This document shows positions 38,301 through 49,889 of a DNA stretch of 64,000 bases, one piece after another (the stretch's first letter is position 1; each line of letters opens with the position of its first letter). Below the pieces are notes generated by a model. That model was not told the origin of the DNA, did not search any database, and saw nothing but the letters and a program-made list of their open reading frames with translations. The translations under genes were made by a program, and so were the position numbers. The DNA is from Antedon mediterranea. Taxonomy: Eukaryota > Echinodermata > Crinoidea > Comatulida > Antedonidae. The stretch covers positions 13,639,201 to 13,703,200 of the forward strand of contig NC_092670.1 of the NCBI RefSeq assembly GCF_964355755.1, in the 5' to 3' direction.

Positions 38301-40245
38301 AATCATCATTTTTTACAAATATCAAACTGCATTTTAATGAGTTTAATATAATCTCACGGCGATGGGATTATGCGACGCACATTAATATCGCATAATGTGT
38401 ACGTGATTCAATCAATATCGGAGCGGTGATATTGGAAGAATTATCACATCATGTGGCACAACAACATTAATTTGTTTTCGATGCTGGGGTTTGAAATTTA
38501 AGGATGCACTATTAGACCTGTACAACCATGAGGTAATAAATATACATTTAAAAATAGTATTCACTGAGATTAGGCCTATTGGCAGAGAAACAAAAATGGT
38601 TACGTTACTTCAAAGTGTCATTCTATTAAATGTTACAAATTCTAAAAAATGTGCCTGGGAAGTAAAGTCGATTATCAACCTATAAATCGAACAGATAGCT
38701 CGTTTAACGTTTTGAAAATAAATGGGGCGAATATGTATTATCAGTTGCTGACAGGGTAGCCCGTGGCATGAAGGTCCAGGCAGCGACATGACATCCCTGA
38801 TGTTATCATGATCTCTTACGTGTTTCGGGTGCAATGTCGAGTGGGGAAGAACACCATAAATGACTATCATACCACTAAAATTACATATTTTTCTATTACC
38901 AAAATTTTTCTCAGAATTTAATACATTGTGTGAACAGATTGTTGTGGAACGTTCGGAGGAACGGCTATGTAAATATGATCTCGTTTCTAATGAAATACTT
39001 ATTTTGCCCCTAAAAGACATACAAATAAGGCAGTACTTTCAGTGGGCGTTGTCCCCACCAAATGGATAAAATAACATCGGCCAACATAAAGTCTCGCATG
39101 GTGGATTTAAAAATTCCAAGGTTTGTCCTTTTTGTACATATTATTATTGTAGTCTTTACCCCTACGTAAGTACAAAACTTAAAATAGGACCTTGCATATG
39201 TGAGTACCCAGAAATCAACACCCTCTTGAGTACAATGTACAGACTAGGGTAACGTCAAACAAAAATTATGGACAAATTAAATGTTTTCACTTGTCGAGTT
39301 TATCTAAATACTTACTTTGTACTGAGATACGCAAAGTGATCAGTGTTGTATTTAATAAAAACTGGCATTCATTCGCATCAAAACTTCTGTTATCCACAGT
39401 CAGTCAGTCCGTCTGTTTGATTACCAGAACACGAATATACACAAACCTCTATAAATACGATAGCTGCTCCAATACACGAAATATAAACATTGCTTGAATT
39501 TTGGGTAATTAATCTTGATTAGCCCAGCATTACACAGTTAAACAACATGTACGCTAGAATCGACGGATCAATCTCCTACATCAATGTTCTTTTAATAAGC
39601 CGGCATTTGTATCGCTAGCGATTTGGCCTCAATTCGATTTGATTATTTTCGTTGATAGTTACTGACGTTCTGTTTATGGCATGGATTGAGGATAGGTAGT
39701 TCGTTCTTTAGACCAAATTATAAACACGAATACGGGCACGAATATTAACGACGCGAGATTGTTTTTTACCTATACGAAATAATTCAGCATTCGCCTACCT
39801 TGGTGTTACATCTGAACCCAGATAGGAAAGTATTGTGTTTCGGTGTTTTAGGAGGCATGCGTAGAAATGCACACCATTTATTACACAACGCGCATCAGTC
39901 TCGAGATATTAAGTGACGTATTATTGAATCGTAAGACATTTTCGTATTCAAATACAACATTCTTTTAGAATAACATTCGTTAATTTTATTATCACATAAT
40001 AAACGGATGTTCATGTAAACAATAGTAGCTACAACTTACTTAATCTTGACTGATTTATATTTCTGTTTACGTTAGGTGCATAAAATCGTTTGTATCAATT
40101 TATCTATATTCACATACCTACTTCTGTACACATTGGCATTAGGAGAACATTCACAATACATGTCTCTCCTCTGATTATTTTGTCTGTGACCCGGACGCTG
40201 CGATTTATTTCAATTGATACTTTTAAGCCACCATGGCACCCATTT
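35340..40245. other. AT-rich intergenic, no gene supported
   Basis: 4.9 kb with only short frames. The longest, 136 codons on the minus strand at 38610-39020, lacks recognisable motifs and splice context. Poly-T (36946-36970) and mixed-sequence patches near 35940-36320 and 38740-38830 were inspected without a match to a family I know. Confidence 0.4.
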
Positions 40246-40249
40246 ATAC

Positions 40250-40379
40250 TTATACGCGGCACAAGGATGTAATGCAACGCGAGTGATTTGACCAATCATA
40301 AGCGATGGGTTATTTAAACAGAAGCTCGTCATTAGTTACTTTCAAACGAGTTGCGTTTCTAATGGAAACCAAGCTTTAA
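40250..40379. mobile_element. GTTCCCACTAG-family MITE, eroded left end
   Basis: GCGGCACAAGGATGTAATGC AACGCGAGTGATTTGACCAA TCATAAGCGATGG, then GTTTCTAATGGAAACCAAGC TTTA. Right end and CCAATCA core intact; left CACTAG end lost. Confidence 0.65.
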
Positions 40380-40397
40380 AATGTAGCCTACCGGACG

Positions 40398-40589
40398 CAG
40401 TGGCGTAACGGATATGGGCGCTCACTTAGCTAAACCCGGAGCTTACGGGGGCCACTGAGCAGTGCCAAGAGGTAAAAACAGGTATTAAAAAATATGTCGA
40501 AAAGGCTAAAAACGCCCGAGGCCTCTAGCGTTGGAGGGCCACTTAGGGTTCCTAAACTAGGGGCCTCAGGCATCTGCGTTACGCCACTG
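40398..40589. mobile_element. CAGTGGCGTAACG-ended MITE, copy 2
   Basis: 192 bp from CAGTGGCGTAACG to CGTTACGCCACTG, colinear with 1873-2063. The 8 bases flanking each end are ACCGGACG and GCCGGACT, identical at six central positions, consistent with a mutated 8-bp hAT-type target duplication. Confidence 0.75.
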
Positions 40590-42390
40590 GCCGGACTAGG
40601 CCTAAAATGTTATTATGTATCGTGACGTCATGTTTTACATTTGTAAATAATTATGCATGAAAATTCAACACACACTTATACATCCTTATAGCCTGCGCCC
40701 ACTACGCGAATAACATTCGTGTAAAACTTAACTCACGTGAGATTTGGTCTTCTGTGAAAACCATACACAACTATTTTACAACTTTTACATACCACCCACA
40801 CTCGCTCACATTAGTTATTAATAACAATTATTCGAAACTGTCTTGTCAAGAAGTCTCTCGCCTGAAACAGGAGAAATTGCGTGATACCTCAATAGGTGGT
40901 TGATTTCATCAGACGATTAAAACGTGCCTTTAGAATAAAACGGTACATTAAAGATGGGTTATGTCCACGACTGCTTCAGATAACAAAACTATCAAACTGG
41001 GAACGTTGTAATTAACAACCTCCCAAACATTCCGTGGCAGTCATAATTCTTTCAAATGTTTTACACGTACAAGAGGCTTAAAAACCTTTAAAGGCAGATG
41101 ACATAGGATTAATGAGGATTATAACAGGAATAAGTTAAGTTTAAAGGATAGTTAGGAAAATGCAGTTTTGATATTAAAAAAAGTATAACAATGTAATAGT
41201 AATTATAGTCACATAATGTGTAAAAATAAATTACAATCATTATAGGGCCTATTATTTTTTATTTTATTTTATGTCGTTAGGCAATGTGGCCAATAATTAT
41301 TAAATTAATCACTGTCCTATCAGATTTTGTGAACCAGTAATTCACCGGGGTAACCCACTACTCTTCTCGAATACTGAACTGGGTTCTTTGAAGAAGTGCA
41401 CTCATGCTATAATAGTAATACAGTTTATATTCCTTATACAAGAAGACTTGTTCCAACACCAGAACTAGGGGCGAGTCGGCCTCGAACCCTTGTCGGTTTT
41501 GTTTAGGTACGGCGAACGGCTGCCCTGCCTTTAACTCGCAATTATATGGATTTTAAATCCGTACATTCTTGGAAGAATTTGTTTTTGAATCAAAATAGTT
41601 TTATTTTTTTAGGAAAATGTCGCCGTGTTTATTTTCAAATTAAAAAAAAGTACAGTTAATATATATCCATTGAGCTAATTTTATAGCTCCATGATGTAGT
41701 AACTATCCAAATATGTCAATACTTGATATTAATCGAAAAGTGCAACTTGTGAACGAGCTTGTTAAACCGCATGAAAATAACATTACAACAAACATTGTAA
41801 AGTACGTTCATTTTGTAAATAGCGTTTAAGCGTCTATTAATTTTGACTTACGGAATGATTATAAAACGGCTTACATGACGTATGTTGTGTTTGCATAGGT
41901 ATAGACAATTCATTCCGAAGCATTTCTACACCATTAAGATAAAGCCAAGATAATTAATCACTCAAGATGTTTAATTTAAACGAAATGATTTTTGAAAGAT
42001 CAGTTAACTACATAATTAACTTCCGAAATGTCTAAAAATTTTAAAATACATGGAACACCATTGGTTGATTGTATGAGGAAAAATTCAGTTTACCTTGATG
42101 ACTCTGTGTAGTAGTGGGTAAGGGGGTTATAAAGGGCGTATTAGTGTACAGTTAAACAACACAATGTATATATCACGTCGTATAGGCCCTATATGACAAA
42201 ATATAATGTCTAGCTGATTTGTAAAATGATTATTATCAAATGAATATATATATATATATGAAAATGTATCTTCACTAATTTGTTCCAAATTAGATTTCAC
42301 GTATAATTAGTAGGCTACATATTTAGACATAGATTCGTTACCGAAATGAACTGAAATGTGCCCTTGGATTCGTGTGTGGGGTGAATCTAC
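40590..42390. other. Intergenic; possible tRNA-SINE scrap near 41460-41550
   Basis: Minus strand 41500-41470 reads GGGTTCGAGGCCGACTCGCC, a B-box-like T-arm as in some tRNA-derived SINEs, but no A-box is convincing. A TA run lies at 42245-42260. Otherwise nothing recognised. Confidence 0.3.
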
Positions 42391-42394
42391 CAAA

Positions 42395-42975
42395 AGTAAA
42401 TTTGTACTGTAAACTAAATTGGTTTCGGTCTTCACAAGATCATTTATAACCTACTAAACATGCGCACAATTGTATTACTAACTCTTTGCTACTGCTTCAT
42501 CTAATTGGTTAACACAAACCGTTAAATGTGTTCTTTTCAGTTTTACATTCAATGACAAGTATGCATTTCAGAAGAGGGCGTTTTACTAAACTAAACATGC
42601 GAACATGTTATCAACATGTGTGGTGCTAATGTATACACGTTTCTAATTAGTGTTTACCATGTACAACTCGTTGAATGTTTTGAACTTTTACATTCAAAGT
42701 TTAAAAGAACAGTATAGACGTTATGTAAAGTAAACGTAAGATTGTTGAAGTATCTCAGAAGAGGGCATTGTTTTAGACTATTTGTAATGCGTAACATTGT
42801 TTGCTACTGTTTACATTTTTAATTGGTGACGTGTTTACCACATTATGAACTCTTTAAATGTTTTCCAATCCAATTCTACATTCATTGGAAATTACATGAT
42901 TACAATGATTATATCGTACAGTAAGTAAAATTAAGATTGTCAAACTTCAGAAGAGGGCGCTGTACTGAACCGCAC
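42395..42975. repeat. Diverged tandem repeat, about 190 bp, three units
   Basis: Each unit ends in CAGAAGAGGGC (near 42570, 42757 and 42949; spacing 187 and 191). Each also has an upstream TTTTACATTC / CTACATTCATT block, CATGTTTACCA / CGTGTTTACCAC and TTGAATGTTTT / TTAAATGTTTT. Old, moderately diverged array; no coding. Confidence 0.65.
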
Positions 42976-42979
42976 AAAT

Positions 42980-43645
42980 ACTACTGTATTTTAATATCAT
43001 GGAGATTGCGCTAATGAATATCGAACTAATGAATATCGCCCGTTCGTGCTTATGGATATCGTACTACCTTTAAAAAAGGGACACGTTTGACAAACAAGGT
43101 TAAAACGCAAATTCAGGTTGCCCCATCGTTGTCCGCTTCTAAATTAAGACAAGGGCGTATTACTACTGCCATTGATTTTAGTTATAGATACGTATTTTCT
43201 AAAAAGAAATGCTTACGAATTTGTCTACTGTTTTATTAACTCTAAATGACATGAAAGAGGATCATCATGCACAATACCAATAATTCGTCATGTGATGAAT
43301 ATACAATATTAATCATATTATGTCCTGCAGCTGTATTTTTTTCTGTTCATCATTTTTACTTTATTTTTTCACACTTTATCTACTGGTATGATATTCATTT
43401 GTGGATTTCATTATTTTAAAATTTAAATTTTTTAAACTTTATTTGTATTTATTTTTTCAACATTTTCTTTTTTTTTTAATTGATTTGTAAAGGCAATCCC
43501 GTCAAAAGATTCACATCTTTCTGAGATCTGCCTTCGTTCATTTTCTTGCTGATTGTTGTTTTTTTGTTACTTTTTGTCTTTTGGACGTTAATAAATTTTC
43601 TTTAAATTGAATTAAAATGAATTATCCTGCTGATTTCCACTACGT
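42980..43645. other. AT-rich intergenic, no feature recognised
   Basis: Mostly poly-T/AT sequence (43330-43620). Nothing supported. Confidence 0.4.
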
Positions 43646-43649
43646 ATAT

Positions 43650-44260
43650 GCCTAACTATCAGGTGAATCTCATTCCACTACTCGGAACATCTGGTGGCAT
43701 CCACTTTCGCATAAGTATGCCATCCTTTATATAATAACAAACAGGAACAATAGACATTTCAAGAAAGAGCTGGCTGACCAAAGGACACAAAATCAGGATC
43801 TTTGCTCTGCTCTTCCGCTAACCTAGACCGACTGAGAAGTGCCTGACCGAAATCACACACTTTGGGATGCTGTTGTTCAGCTTGGGAAATGTGTGACTCG
43901 GGACCTGCTGAGCAGACAGTCTCTTGGGAAACGCGACCGGTAATTTAATCACTAAAGTCAATGCTCTCATCCTCATCTATGGTTTTATTGGTCATATATC
44001 ACATCACCGTACACAATGGAAACACATGTGATAATTCTTTCTCTAAATACACCGTGCTTCCACAGTACTCTTCTAACTCATTCCCCAAAAAGAGTTTCAC
44101 ATACCATATTGGAAGACTCGGAACGACACTGAAAAAAAAATCTCCGCTAACAATATCCGTTTCAATCCGAATTACATGAAGTTTGACTTCCTTATAACCC
44201 CTTCAACACCTAGAATGAGCACATTTGCTCCAGCAGAAGACTCGTTTTAAAATGTCAATG
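43650..44260 (-). pseudogene. Decayed Gypsy-type LTR retrotransposon pol (protease to integrase start)
   Basis: Minus-strand reading, several frames. 44240-44040 gives NVLILGVEG, then KEVKLHVIRIETDIVSGD and a GNELEEYCGSTVYLE-like block, which resembles the protease region of Gypsy pol (Q/L-GVEG, PLH-V, LVSG, LLLGNDLAG). Further down, 43830-43790 gives RLAEEQSKDPDF, and 43740-43675 gives VCYYIKDGILMRKWMPPDV, the pre-integrase segment (YYxKDGxLMRKWxPPDVP). The RT and RNase H domains that should lie between are deleted. Multiple stops and frameshifts; no LTRs found. A dead remnant. Confidence 0.6.
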
Positions 44261-44269
44261 TCGATTCTA

Positions 44270-45120
44270 ATATCAGGGATTGTGACGCCCTGTGTCTAAC
44301 TTTACTACTCAGATTCAATTGTTTTCAATGCTACAGAACCAGTCGAGAGGGGCTTAGATAGTTTTTGCACTGTAGATTGACTCAATTTGCACTTCCATCA
44401 ACGTCATGATTCTGTCTATTTCAATTAGGCCTATTAACCAACGTGTTTGTACGTGATTGGTTTCTTTATTCCATTTAACTTTGCTTTGAAACAGCCAGTA
44501 ATCTTCCTTTATTGAAAGAGAATTCCTATCTAACACCTTGTGCATGAGCATTATAATTATGGGCAACAGAAGCCATTTTCACTCAATTACCAACTTTCTG
44601 CTCCACTAGATGTGTACAAACTCCGGTAGGGGAATAAGATAAAAACTCCTCAACTAACAATCTCGGGCGAAGCTTTCCAAATTCACTCCTCCAAACTACA
44701 CCATCTATCAAAACAAATCTGCTTCTTACGTGTAAATTGAGTAAATGGTTGATCATAATGTTTACATAGGTTCCTTAATTCCTGTCGATCCTCTGGAAAT
44801 AACTCATAATCATGTTTTTTGAATTTCTATTGTTATTCTTTCAAATTACAAGTACCATAACAAAATGTTGTTTCCAAGTTATAGGTCCATTAAGTTTTGT
44901 GTCTTTTATTTCATCGTGCATAAAAAGACTAAATATATCTTATAGATCTGTTTAATCAGTGCAGAATCAATATTGATTTGTTATAAACAAACGTAATAAA
45001 TATATTTATTTCAAATATATACATTTTCAAGGGCCTTTTCAAGGAACGAACCCTGTAAAGTTAATACTATTACTACTAACAATTTTAGAACTGCATTAGC
45101 TGACCACTCCTGAAACATTC
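44270..45120. other. Intergenic upstream of the membrane-protein gene
   Basis: 44270-44720 may be more decayed retroelement (minus strand) but I cannot place it. 44720-45120 is AT-rich. A TATAAA at 45127-45132 lies only about 25 bases before the ATG at 45154, too close for a conventional leader; a promoter is not assigned. Confidence 0.3.
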
Positions 45121-45153
45121 CCGTCGTATAAATTGAACTCGCGTTTTGTAGCC

Positions 45154-46490
45154 ATGTTCTCGTATACGATATATGTTGTTTTGGCAATTGCTGGAATTAT
45201 CGGTTATGTCGAAGTAAGTCAATTTCATAATATTATCGTTTTATTTCATAATTGTTACGGTGCTGAAAAATACCCAGGCCCACCATACATGACGCTAGTT
45301 TTCCAGGCAAAGGGCACCAGGGTAGGCCTATATAAAGTTGCATTTGTGTTTGTTAGGTAGGGAGTTCTTCCTGGTTATACTATACAATGTTCACAATTTA
45401 AATATTTTAAATAAAATCACAGTAGAAGAATTATTATGTCCACCTCCACTGGTGGCAGTAACCCTAACAGTACATACTCTTTATTATCGTAAGTTATAAT
45501 TATCGTTATATAGTCATGAATATCAGATAAGTTAATGTACATTTTTTTTTCAAATATAATGAGAACATGCACGAAAATGTTGATACTATGCAGACTTTTT
45601 TTTCCGAAACATTATTTGTAATAATTACATTGTTAAAATAATAAAAAAATAAATAAATATTATAAAATAATTATATTGTTTGTAAAATAGGGAGCGCCGT
45701 CATCGAACGTGACTTGTTATTCTGACTCACGCTATGAGTATTATACGTAAGTTAAAGATAAAACCGTTTAGAATATCAAGATACGTACATTCAATAATAT
45801 TAATCAATTTTCTGCGGTGAGCCTATTGCAGCAGTGATCAAAATAGAATGACATTTAGTAATTAAAATAATAATAATTAATAACTAAATCAATTATAATT
45901 ACCATTACTATTTCCTTGTACCTATAATCCATTGTAGATCCATAATATTTATTATCACGTTATTAGCGTACTAACTTTTTTTTTACTAACAGCTGTTTGT
46001 ACGATCAGTATTGTTGTGCTGATTCGTGTTGCAACAATAATGGTAATGATAACAGTAGTTTTATTTGGTAAGTAAATTTTTAATTTTTAAAAACAGCACA
46101 GAGCAGTTTTAAACCGCCCGGGGATATACTGAAAAGTAATTATTTAATTTGAAACGATAAGGTGAGAACATCTATGAGAATGTAAAAAAATTCCCTCAAC
46201 TGAGATTCGAACCCGGAACCTTCAACTTGGTATAAAGATGTCCTAGTCGTTATTGTTCAAATTCGGTTGGATGGACTTGTACACACCCGAACCAGATATT
46301 AATTTGATAAATATACAAACAAAATATGTAGTTGTATCGATTCAAATGTCAATAATAATTAATACAAATAATATAATTGTTCCGTAGGTGGCCAATACTT
46401 GTATTCATTATCTTCTGTTTTTGTTGTGGCGGCTGCTGTCATGAGCACAAGAGGATTACACGAATTACGCAGATTGATATCATTGATTAG
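45154..46490 (+). CDS. Small Cys-rich single-pass membrane protein (WBP1/VOPP1-like), four exons
   Basis: Exons 45154-45213, 45691-45746, 45993-46067 and 46388-46490 join with consistent phases (0, 2, 2) into 97 codons. Donors are GTAAGT at all three introns; acceptors are AAATAG, ACTAACAG and CCGTAG. Residues 1-20: signal peptide (MFSYTIYVVLAIAGIIGY). Residues 21-62: ectodomain with NVTC, a probable N-glycosylation site, and the pattern C-x10-C-x5-CC-x3-CC. About 63-76: a membrane segment after a WW pair, then CCGGCC and a basic tail (HEHKRITRITQIDIID). The C-x5-CC-x3-CC spacing plus aromatic pre-TM and Cys cluster recalls the VOPP1/WBP1 class of small endomembrane proteins; that is inference. 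Intron 3 holds a SINE. Intron 1 contains another possible exon ending at 45489 before GTAAGT. No PPxY tail in this model; a downstream exon may exist at 48739. Confidence 0.6.
46090..46330 (-). mobile_element. tRNA-derived SINE, degraded copy in intron 3
   Basis: Shares AAACCGCCCGGGGATATACTG (21-base tail block written here in part), TTTGAAACGATAA and TTCGGTTGGATGGACT with the copy at 9102-9491. On the minus strand GGTTCCGGGTTCGAATCTCA is a good B-box/T-arm; the A-box side is eroded. It lies inside the intron between the Cys-rich and membrane exons of the small membrane-protein gene. Confidence 0.6.
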
Positions 46491-46525
46491 TTGATGTTTT
46501 GTTGCAACTACCAATAGTAATCACC

Positions 46526-46555
46526 TGTAATCACCTGTAATCACCTGTCTTGTCG
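46526..46555 (+). repeat. Three tandem 10-bp units AATCACCTGT
   Basis: Three consecutive copies of AATCACCTGT, immediately 3' of the membrane-protein stop codon and followed by CTTGTCGGGCTC and a GTAAGT. Confidence 0.8.
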
Positions 46556-46625
46556 GGCTCGTAAGTAGACCATACATTTCTGTATGGTACATGTCATGCC
46601 CTCCCAATTTCATCAAGTCATCACT

Positions 46626-48585
46626 GCATGGTTTGTTTTTTTTTTTGGTTTGTTTTTTTTTTCATTCGTTTCCTTGATTTAAATTCTTCTGCAATACACT
46701 TTATCCCATAAAAGTAAATTTGTTGTATTTTCTTTCAATGAATTTATCAAGTTTATTTTTAAAGGCGTTTACTGTGGTGGTGTTAACGGCTTCCTCTGGT
46801 AGACTATTCCATAGGTTAACAATTCTGTAAGAAAAATTGTACTTGCGGATATCCAGTTTAGGTCGTCGCTTATATATGGTGTATCTATGTCTTCTTAGGT
46901 TTCTCTCGTATGTTTTCATAGGGAAGAAGTTACGCATTCCACTACCACTTAGGCCTGTCACCATTTTAAAAACTTGAATCATATCTCCTCGTAATCTTCT
47001 AAAGGCCAATGTTGGTAGATTTAGTCGTTTTAGGCGTTCTGTATAATCCAAGTCTTTTAATGATGGAATTGCTTTTGTTGCCCTCCTTTGAACTTTTTCA
47101 ATGCATGTTATATCTTTACGAAGAAACGGAGACCATACACAGTTAGCATATTCAAGGTGAGGTCTCACTAATGATTTAAAAAGTGGAACAAACATTTCCT
47201 CATCAAGGTAGTTAAATGTATGTCTGATCAGACCAACAACTCTATTGGCTCTATTACTGACGATTCCAACGTGTTTGCTGAACTTGAGGGTCTGGTCAAA
47301 TATAACGCCCAAGTCTTTTTCTTCCTCTTTTGCCTGCAAAGCCTCCGCTGACATCGTATAATTGTACAATTCAAGGTTCCTGCCAAGATGCATAATGCAG
47401 CACTTATTGACGTTAAACTTCAACTGCCAAGTTTTTGCCCAATCGTTAGCAGCATCAATATCACGTTGGAGGGCTTCACAGTCAGCCCCACTCTTAATAT
47501 GATTGAACAGTTTGGTATCATCAGCAAACATCTCTGCGTGGGTTTCTAATATATCGGGTAGATCGTTTATGTAGATCAAGAATAGTATAGGTCCGAGGAC
47601 ACTTCCTTGGGGTATCCCGCTTGTAACATGGGACCAAGACGATAAGGTTCCTTTAATTGCAACACGCTGCTTCCTTCCAAGTAAGAAACATTCTATCCAT
47701 TTTAAAAGATTACCATTAATTCCATATGCTTGTATTTTTTTCAGTAGTCGTTGGTGTGGGACAGTATCGAAGGCCTTGCTAAAATCCAGGTATGCTACGT
47801 CTACACCACCTTCTTCATCAATCATAGCTGTCCATTTATCAAGTACCATTATCAGTTGTGTTACACATGATCTGCCTGCTCTAAATCCATATTGATGGTT
47901 ACTTATAAGATCGTTGCCTTCCAGAAACATCATTAGATCATCTCTGATTAAGGATTCCATTACTTTACATATCACTGATGTCAAACTGATGGGCCTATAG
48001 TTGCCTGGATTAGTAGGGTTGCCCTTCTTAAATATAGCGGAAACATGAGCTACCTTCCAGTCGTCAGGAATGATACCTTCCTTTATGGATTTATTAAATA
48101 TGTTTGTTAGTGGATCAGCGATTAGTTCTGCTGCTTCTTTTAGTACACGTGGATGTATGCTGTCTGGGCCCGGAGATTTTGAAGGGTTTAGACTCATCAG
48201 CTTCTTTAGGACTTGCTCTCTTGAAAATGCTAATGTGCTCAATGGTACACCATTATATCTATTTGTAAGTTCTGGTACATCGGATATGTCTTCACATGTA
48301 AACGTGCTACAAAAGAAATTATTCAAGATAAAAGCTTTTTCTTCATCATTTTTTGTTTTAGACCCATCAGGTTTAGTCAGGTGGCTAATTCCACACTTTA
48401 TCCTTGTTTTAGACCTTACATAATTCCAAAAGCATTTTGGGTTAGTCTTAACTTCTTTTGCAAGTTTTTTCTCAAAGATCCGTTTAGCTTTCTTTGACTC
48501 CTTTGAAGCTGCATTTCTTAATTTTGTATATTTCTCATAATCTTTGTAACAAGATGAGTAAGTAGTATTATATTTGAAATGTCCA
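46626..48585 (-). mobile_element. 5'-truncated LINE (jockey/CR1-type) inserted 3' of the membrane-protein exons
   Basis: The coding part is described separately. On the minus strand the ORF ends at 46701 and is followed by about 40 bases and an A-rich tail (A10-CAAACC-A11 as read on minus; poly-T at 46632-46662 on plus). Homology fades near 48575, leaving no endonuclease or ORF1, a typical 5' truncation from incomplete reverse transcription. It lies between exon 4 of the small membrane-protein gene and a possible further exon at 48739. Confidence 0.8.
46701..48575 (-). pseudogene. LINE reverse transcriptase ORF (no endonuclease), open frame intact
   Basis: The frame is open from about 48575 to 46701; no true start is needed because the 5' part is missing. 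Counting from 48326, motifs are: NYRPISLT (about 110), QYGFR (145), DFSKAFDTVPH (181), SGIPQGSVLGP (236), FADDTKL (267, catalytic Asp pair), KTWQLKFNVNKC (fingers/thumb) and a C-terminal RRATKAIPSLKDLDYTERL block followed by a basic region. This order is that of jockey/CR1-superfamily LINEs. The RT copies LINE RNA into nicked DNA. No stop within about 620 codons suggests a young insertion, but without endonuclease it cannot be autonomous. Confidence 0.9.
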
Positions 48586-48738
48586 CAAGTATGACAAAGT
48601 CAATAAAAATAATGAATATAAAGACGACACTGATTACAAGATGATGAACACACTTATGGTGATGATGATAATGATAAACGGTGACTACGACAATTATGAT
48701 ACGAACGACAAGGTATTTATGGGCAGTTTCAAATATAG

Positions 48739-48790
48739 ATGTTGGCGACAACACAAGCATGTGCTCCACTTCCCATCATATACCATGGTA
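48739..48790 (+). other. Possible additional exon of the membrane-protein gene, or a duplicated tail exon
   Basis: After a weak acceptor (AAATATAG) the sequence ATGTTGGCGACAACACAAGC ... CCATCATATACCATGG resembles the tail exons at 56523 and 62257 (GACAGCACAAG, CTTCCC/CCGCCC, CATGGTA). In the matching frame it reads ATTQACAPLPIIYHG. The similarity is short; alternatively it is a chance or intronic match. Confidence 0.3.
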
Positions 48791-48809
48791 GTTCTATAAA
48801 GAATTTAAA

Positions 48810-49080
48810 CGGACTGACGACGACGTTAATACTGAAGACAAAGTTATTAGAACTGACGAAGAAGAAGAAGACTGAAGGTGAATTCACTAGACTTACGGAC
48901 AAGTTGCTAAGACCGAGGGAGAAGTTAAGAAGACTGACTAAGACGTTACTAAGAATAATGAAGAAGTTACTAAGACTTATGATTAATTTTCTGAAACCAA
49001 GGAACAGTGACATTATGGAACTTTTCCCTGTTAAAACTGACAAAGACTGACGAAGAAGTTACAAAGAATAACAAAGATGT
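48810..49080 (+). repeat. Degenerate AAGTTACTAAGACTGACGAAG minisatellite
   Basis: Repeated words GACGAAG, AAGTTACTAAGA, ACTAAGACGTTACTAAGAAT. It gives a Lys/Leu-rich frame on plus and a hydrophobic frame on minus; both are artefacts of composition. Confidence 0.6.
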
Positions 49081-49084
49081 TATT

Positions 49085-49885
49085 ATAGCAAATTTGGGAA
49101 ACTAAATTATAGTTTATACACAATACCATCTGGAGTAACCCGGACTCCACTACAAGGACATTGAATATCAATAGATAATTATACCTACACTATAGTGACC
49201 TCAACAAGTGACAGTTGATGGATGGGTTTGGTACTGCCTCCTTTAAGTCTACTTTTTAAGGAGAATTGGTATTTTACACAAGGTTACCGTACTAATAAAT
49301 TAAACTTAAAAGACTAGGCGACATATTTATAAAAACAGGTGTCCCTATCAAATAGATCAGATTGACTATACATAGTATAACAAACTGGACATGTATCATT
49401 GATGTTACAGCAACTCGCTAGCATCAGTCAGATTTTATTTTCCCACCCAACCATCCCCATCATCATCCCATCTTACTATTATGGTGCTACTTAGCTAGTC
49501 GTTCAATTGGGCTGGTATAATTCTTGACAATTATCTCGCCCCCAATAAAATATTATATTCCACGTAGGCCTACTCGGTACTAATAATTTACCGACACTCA
49601 GTGGAATTCACCTGGGTCCTACTCAGGTCTCATAAAATATCCGTAACACAGCGAACTAGTATGACAAGAGTAGCCCCCGAAATAGCCAAATAACAATTAA
49701 GAATTAAATTATTTAAGGTGTGTAGATCACAGTAGTAGCATAAATATATAATACATAAATAAGCAATAATTACTAAGGTATTTTGTTATTGAGAGTAAGG
49801 TACCACGGCAGTGGCTGGTATTAAATATATAATAAATGTTAACCGATGTATTACTGTACTTATATGGTGTTGTGTATAAAAAATG
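49085..49885. other. Unit A 3' part, no exon recognised
   Basis: Between the minisatellite and the duplicated 3' segment; ordinary sequence without supported coding. Confidence 0.35.
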
Positions 49886-49889
49886 AAAC

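Noticed and set aside
38610-39020. 136-codon minus-strand frame
   Set aside because: Longest non-repeat frame of the left half, but no motif, domain or splice context; length is not exceptional for this much AT-rich sequence.
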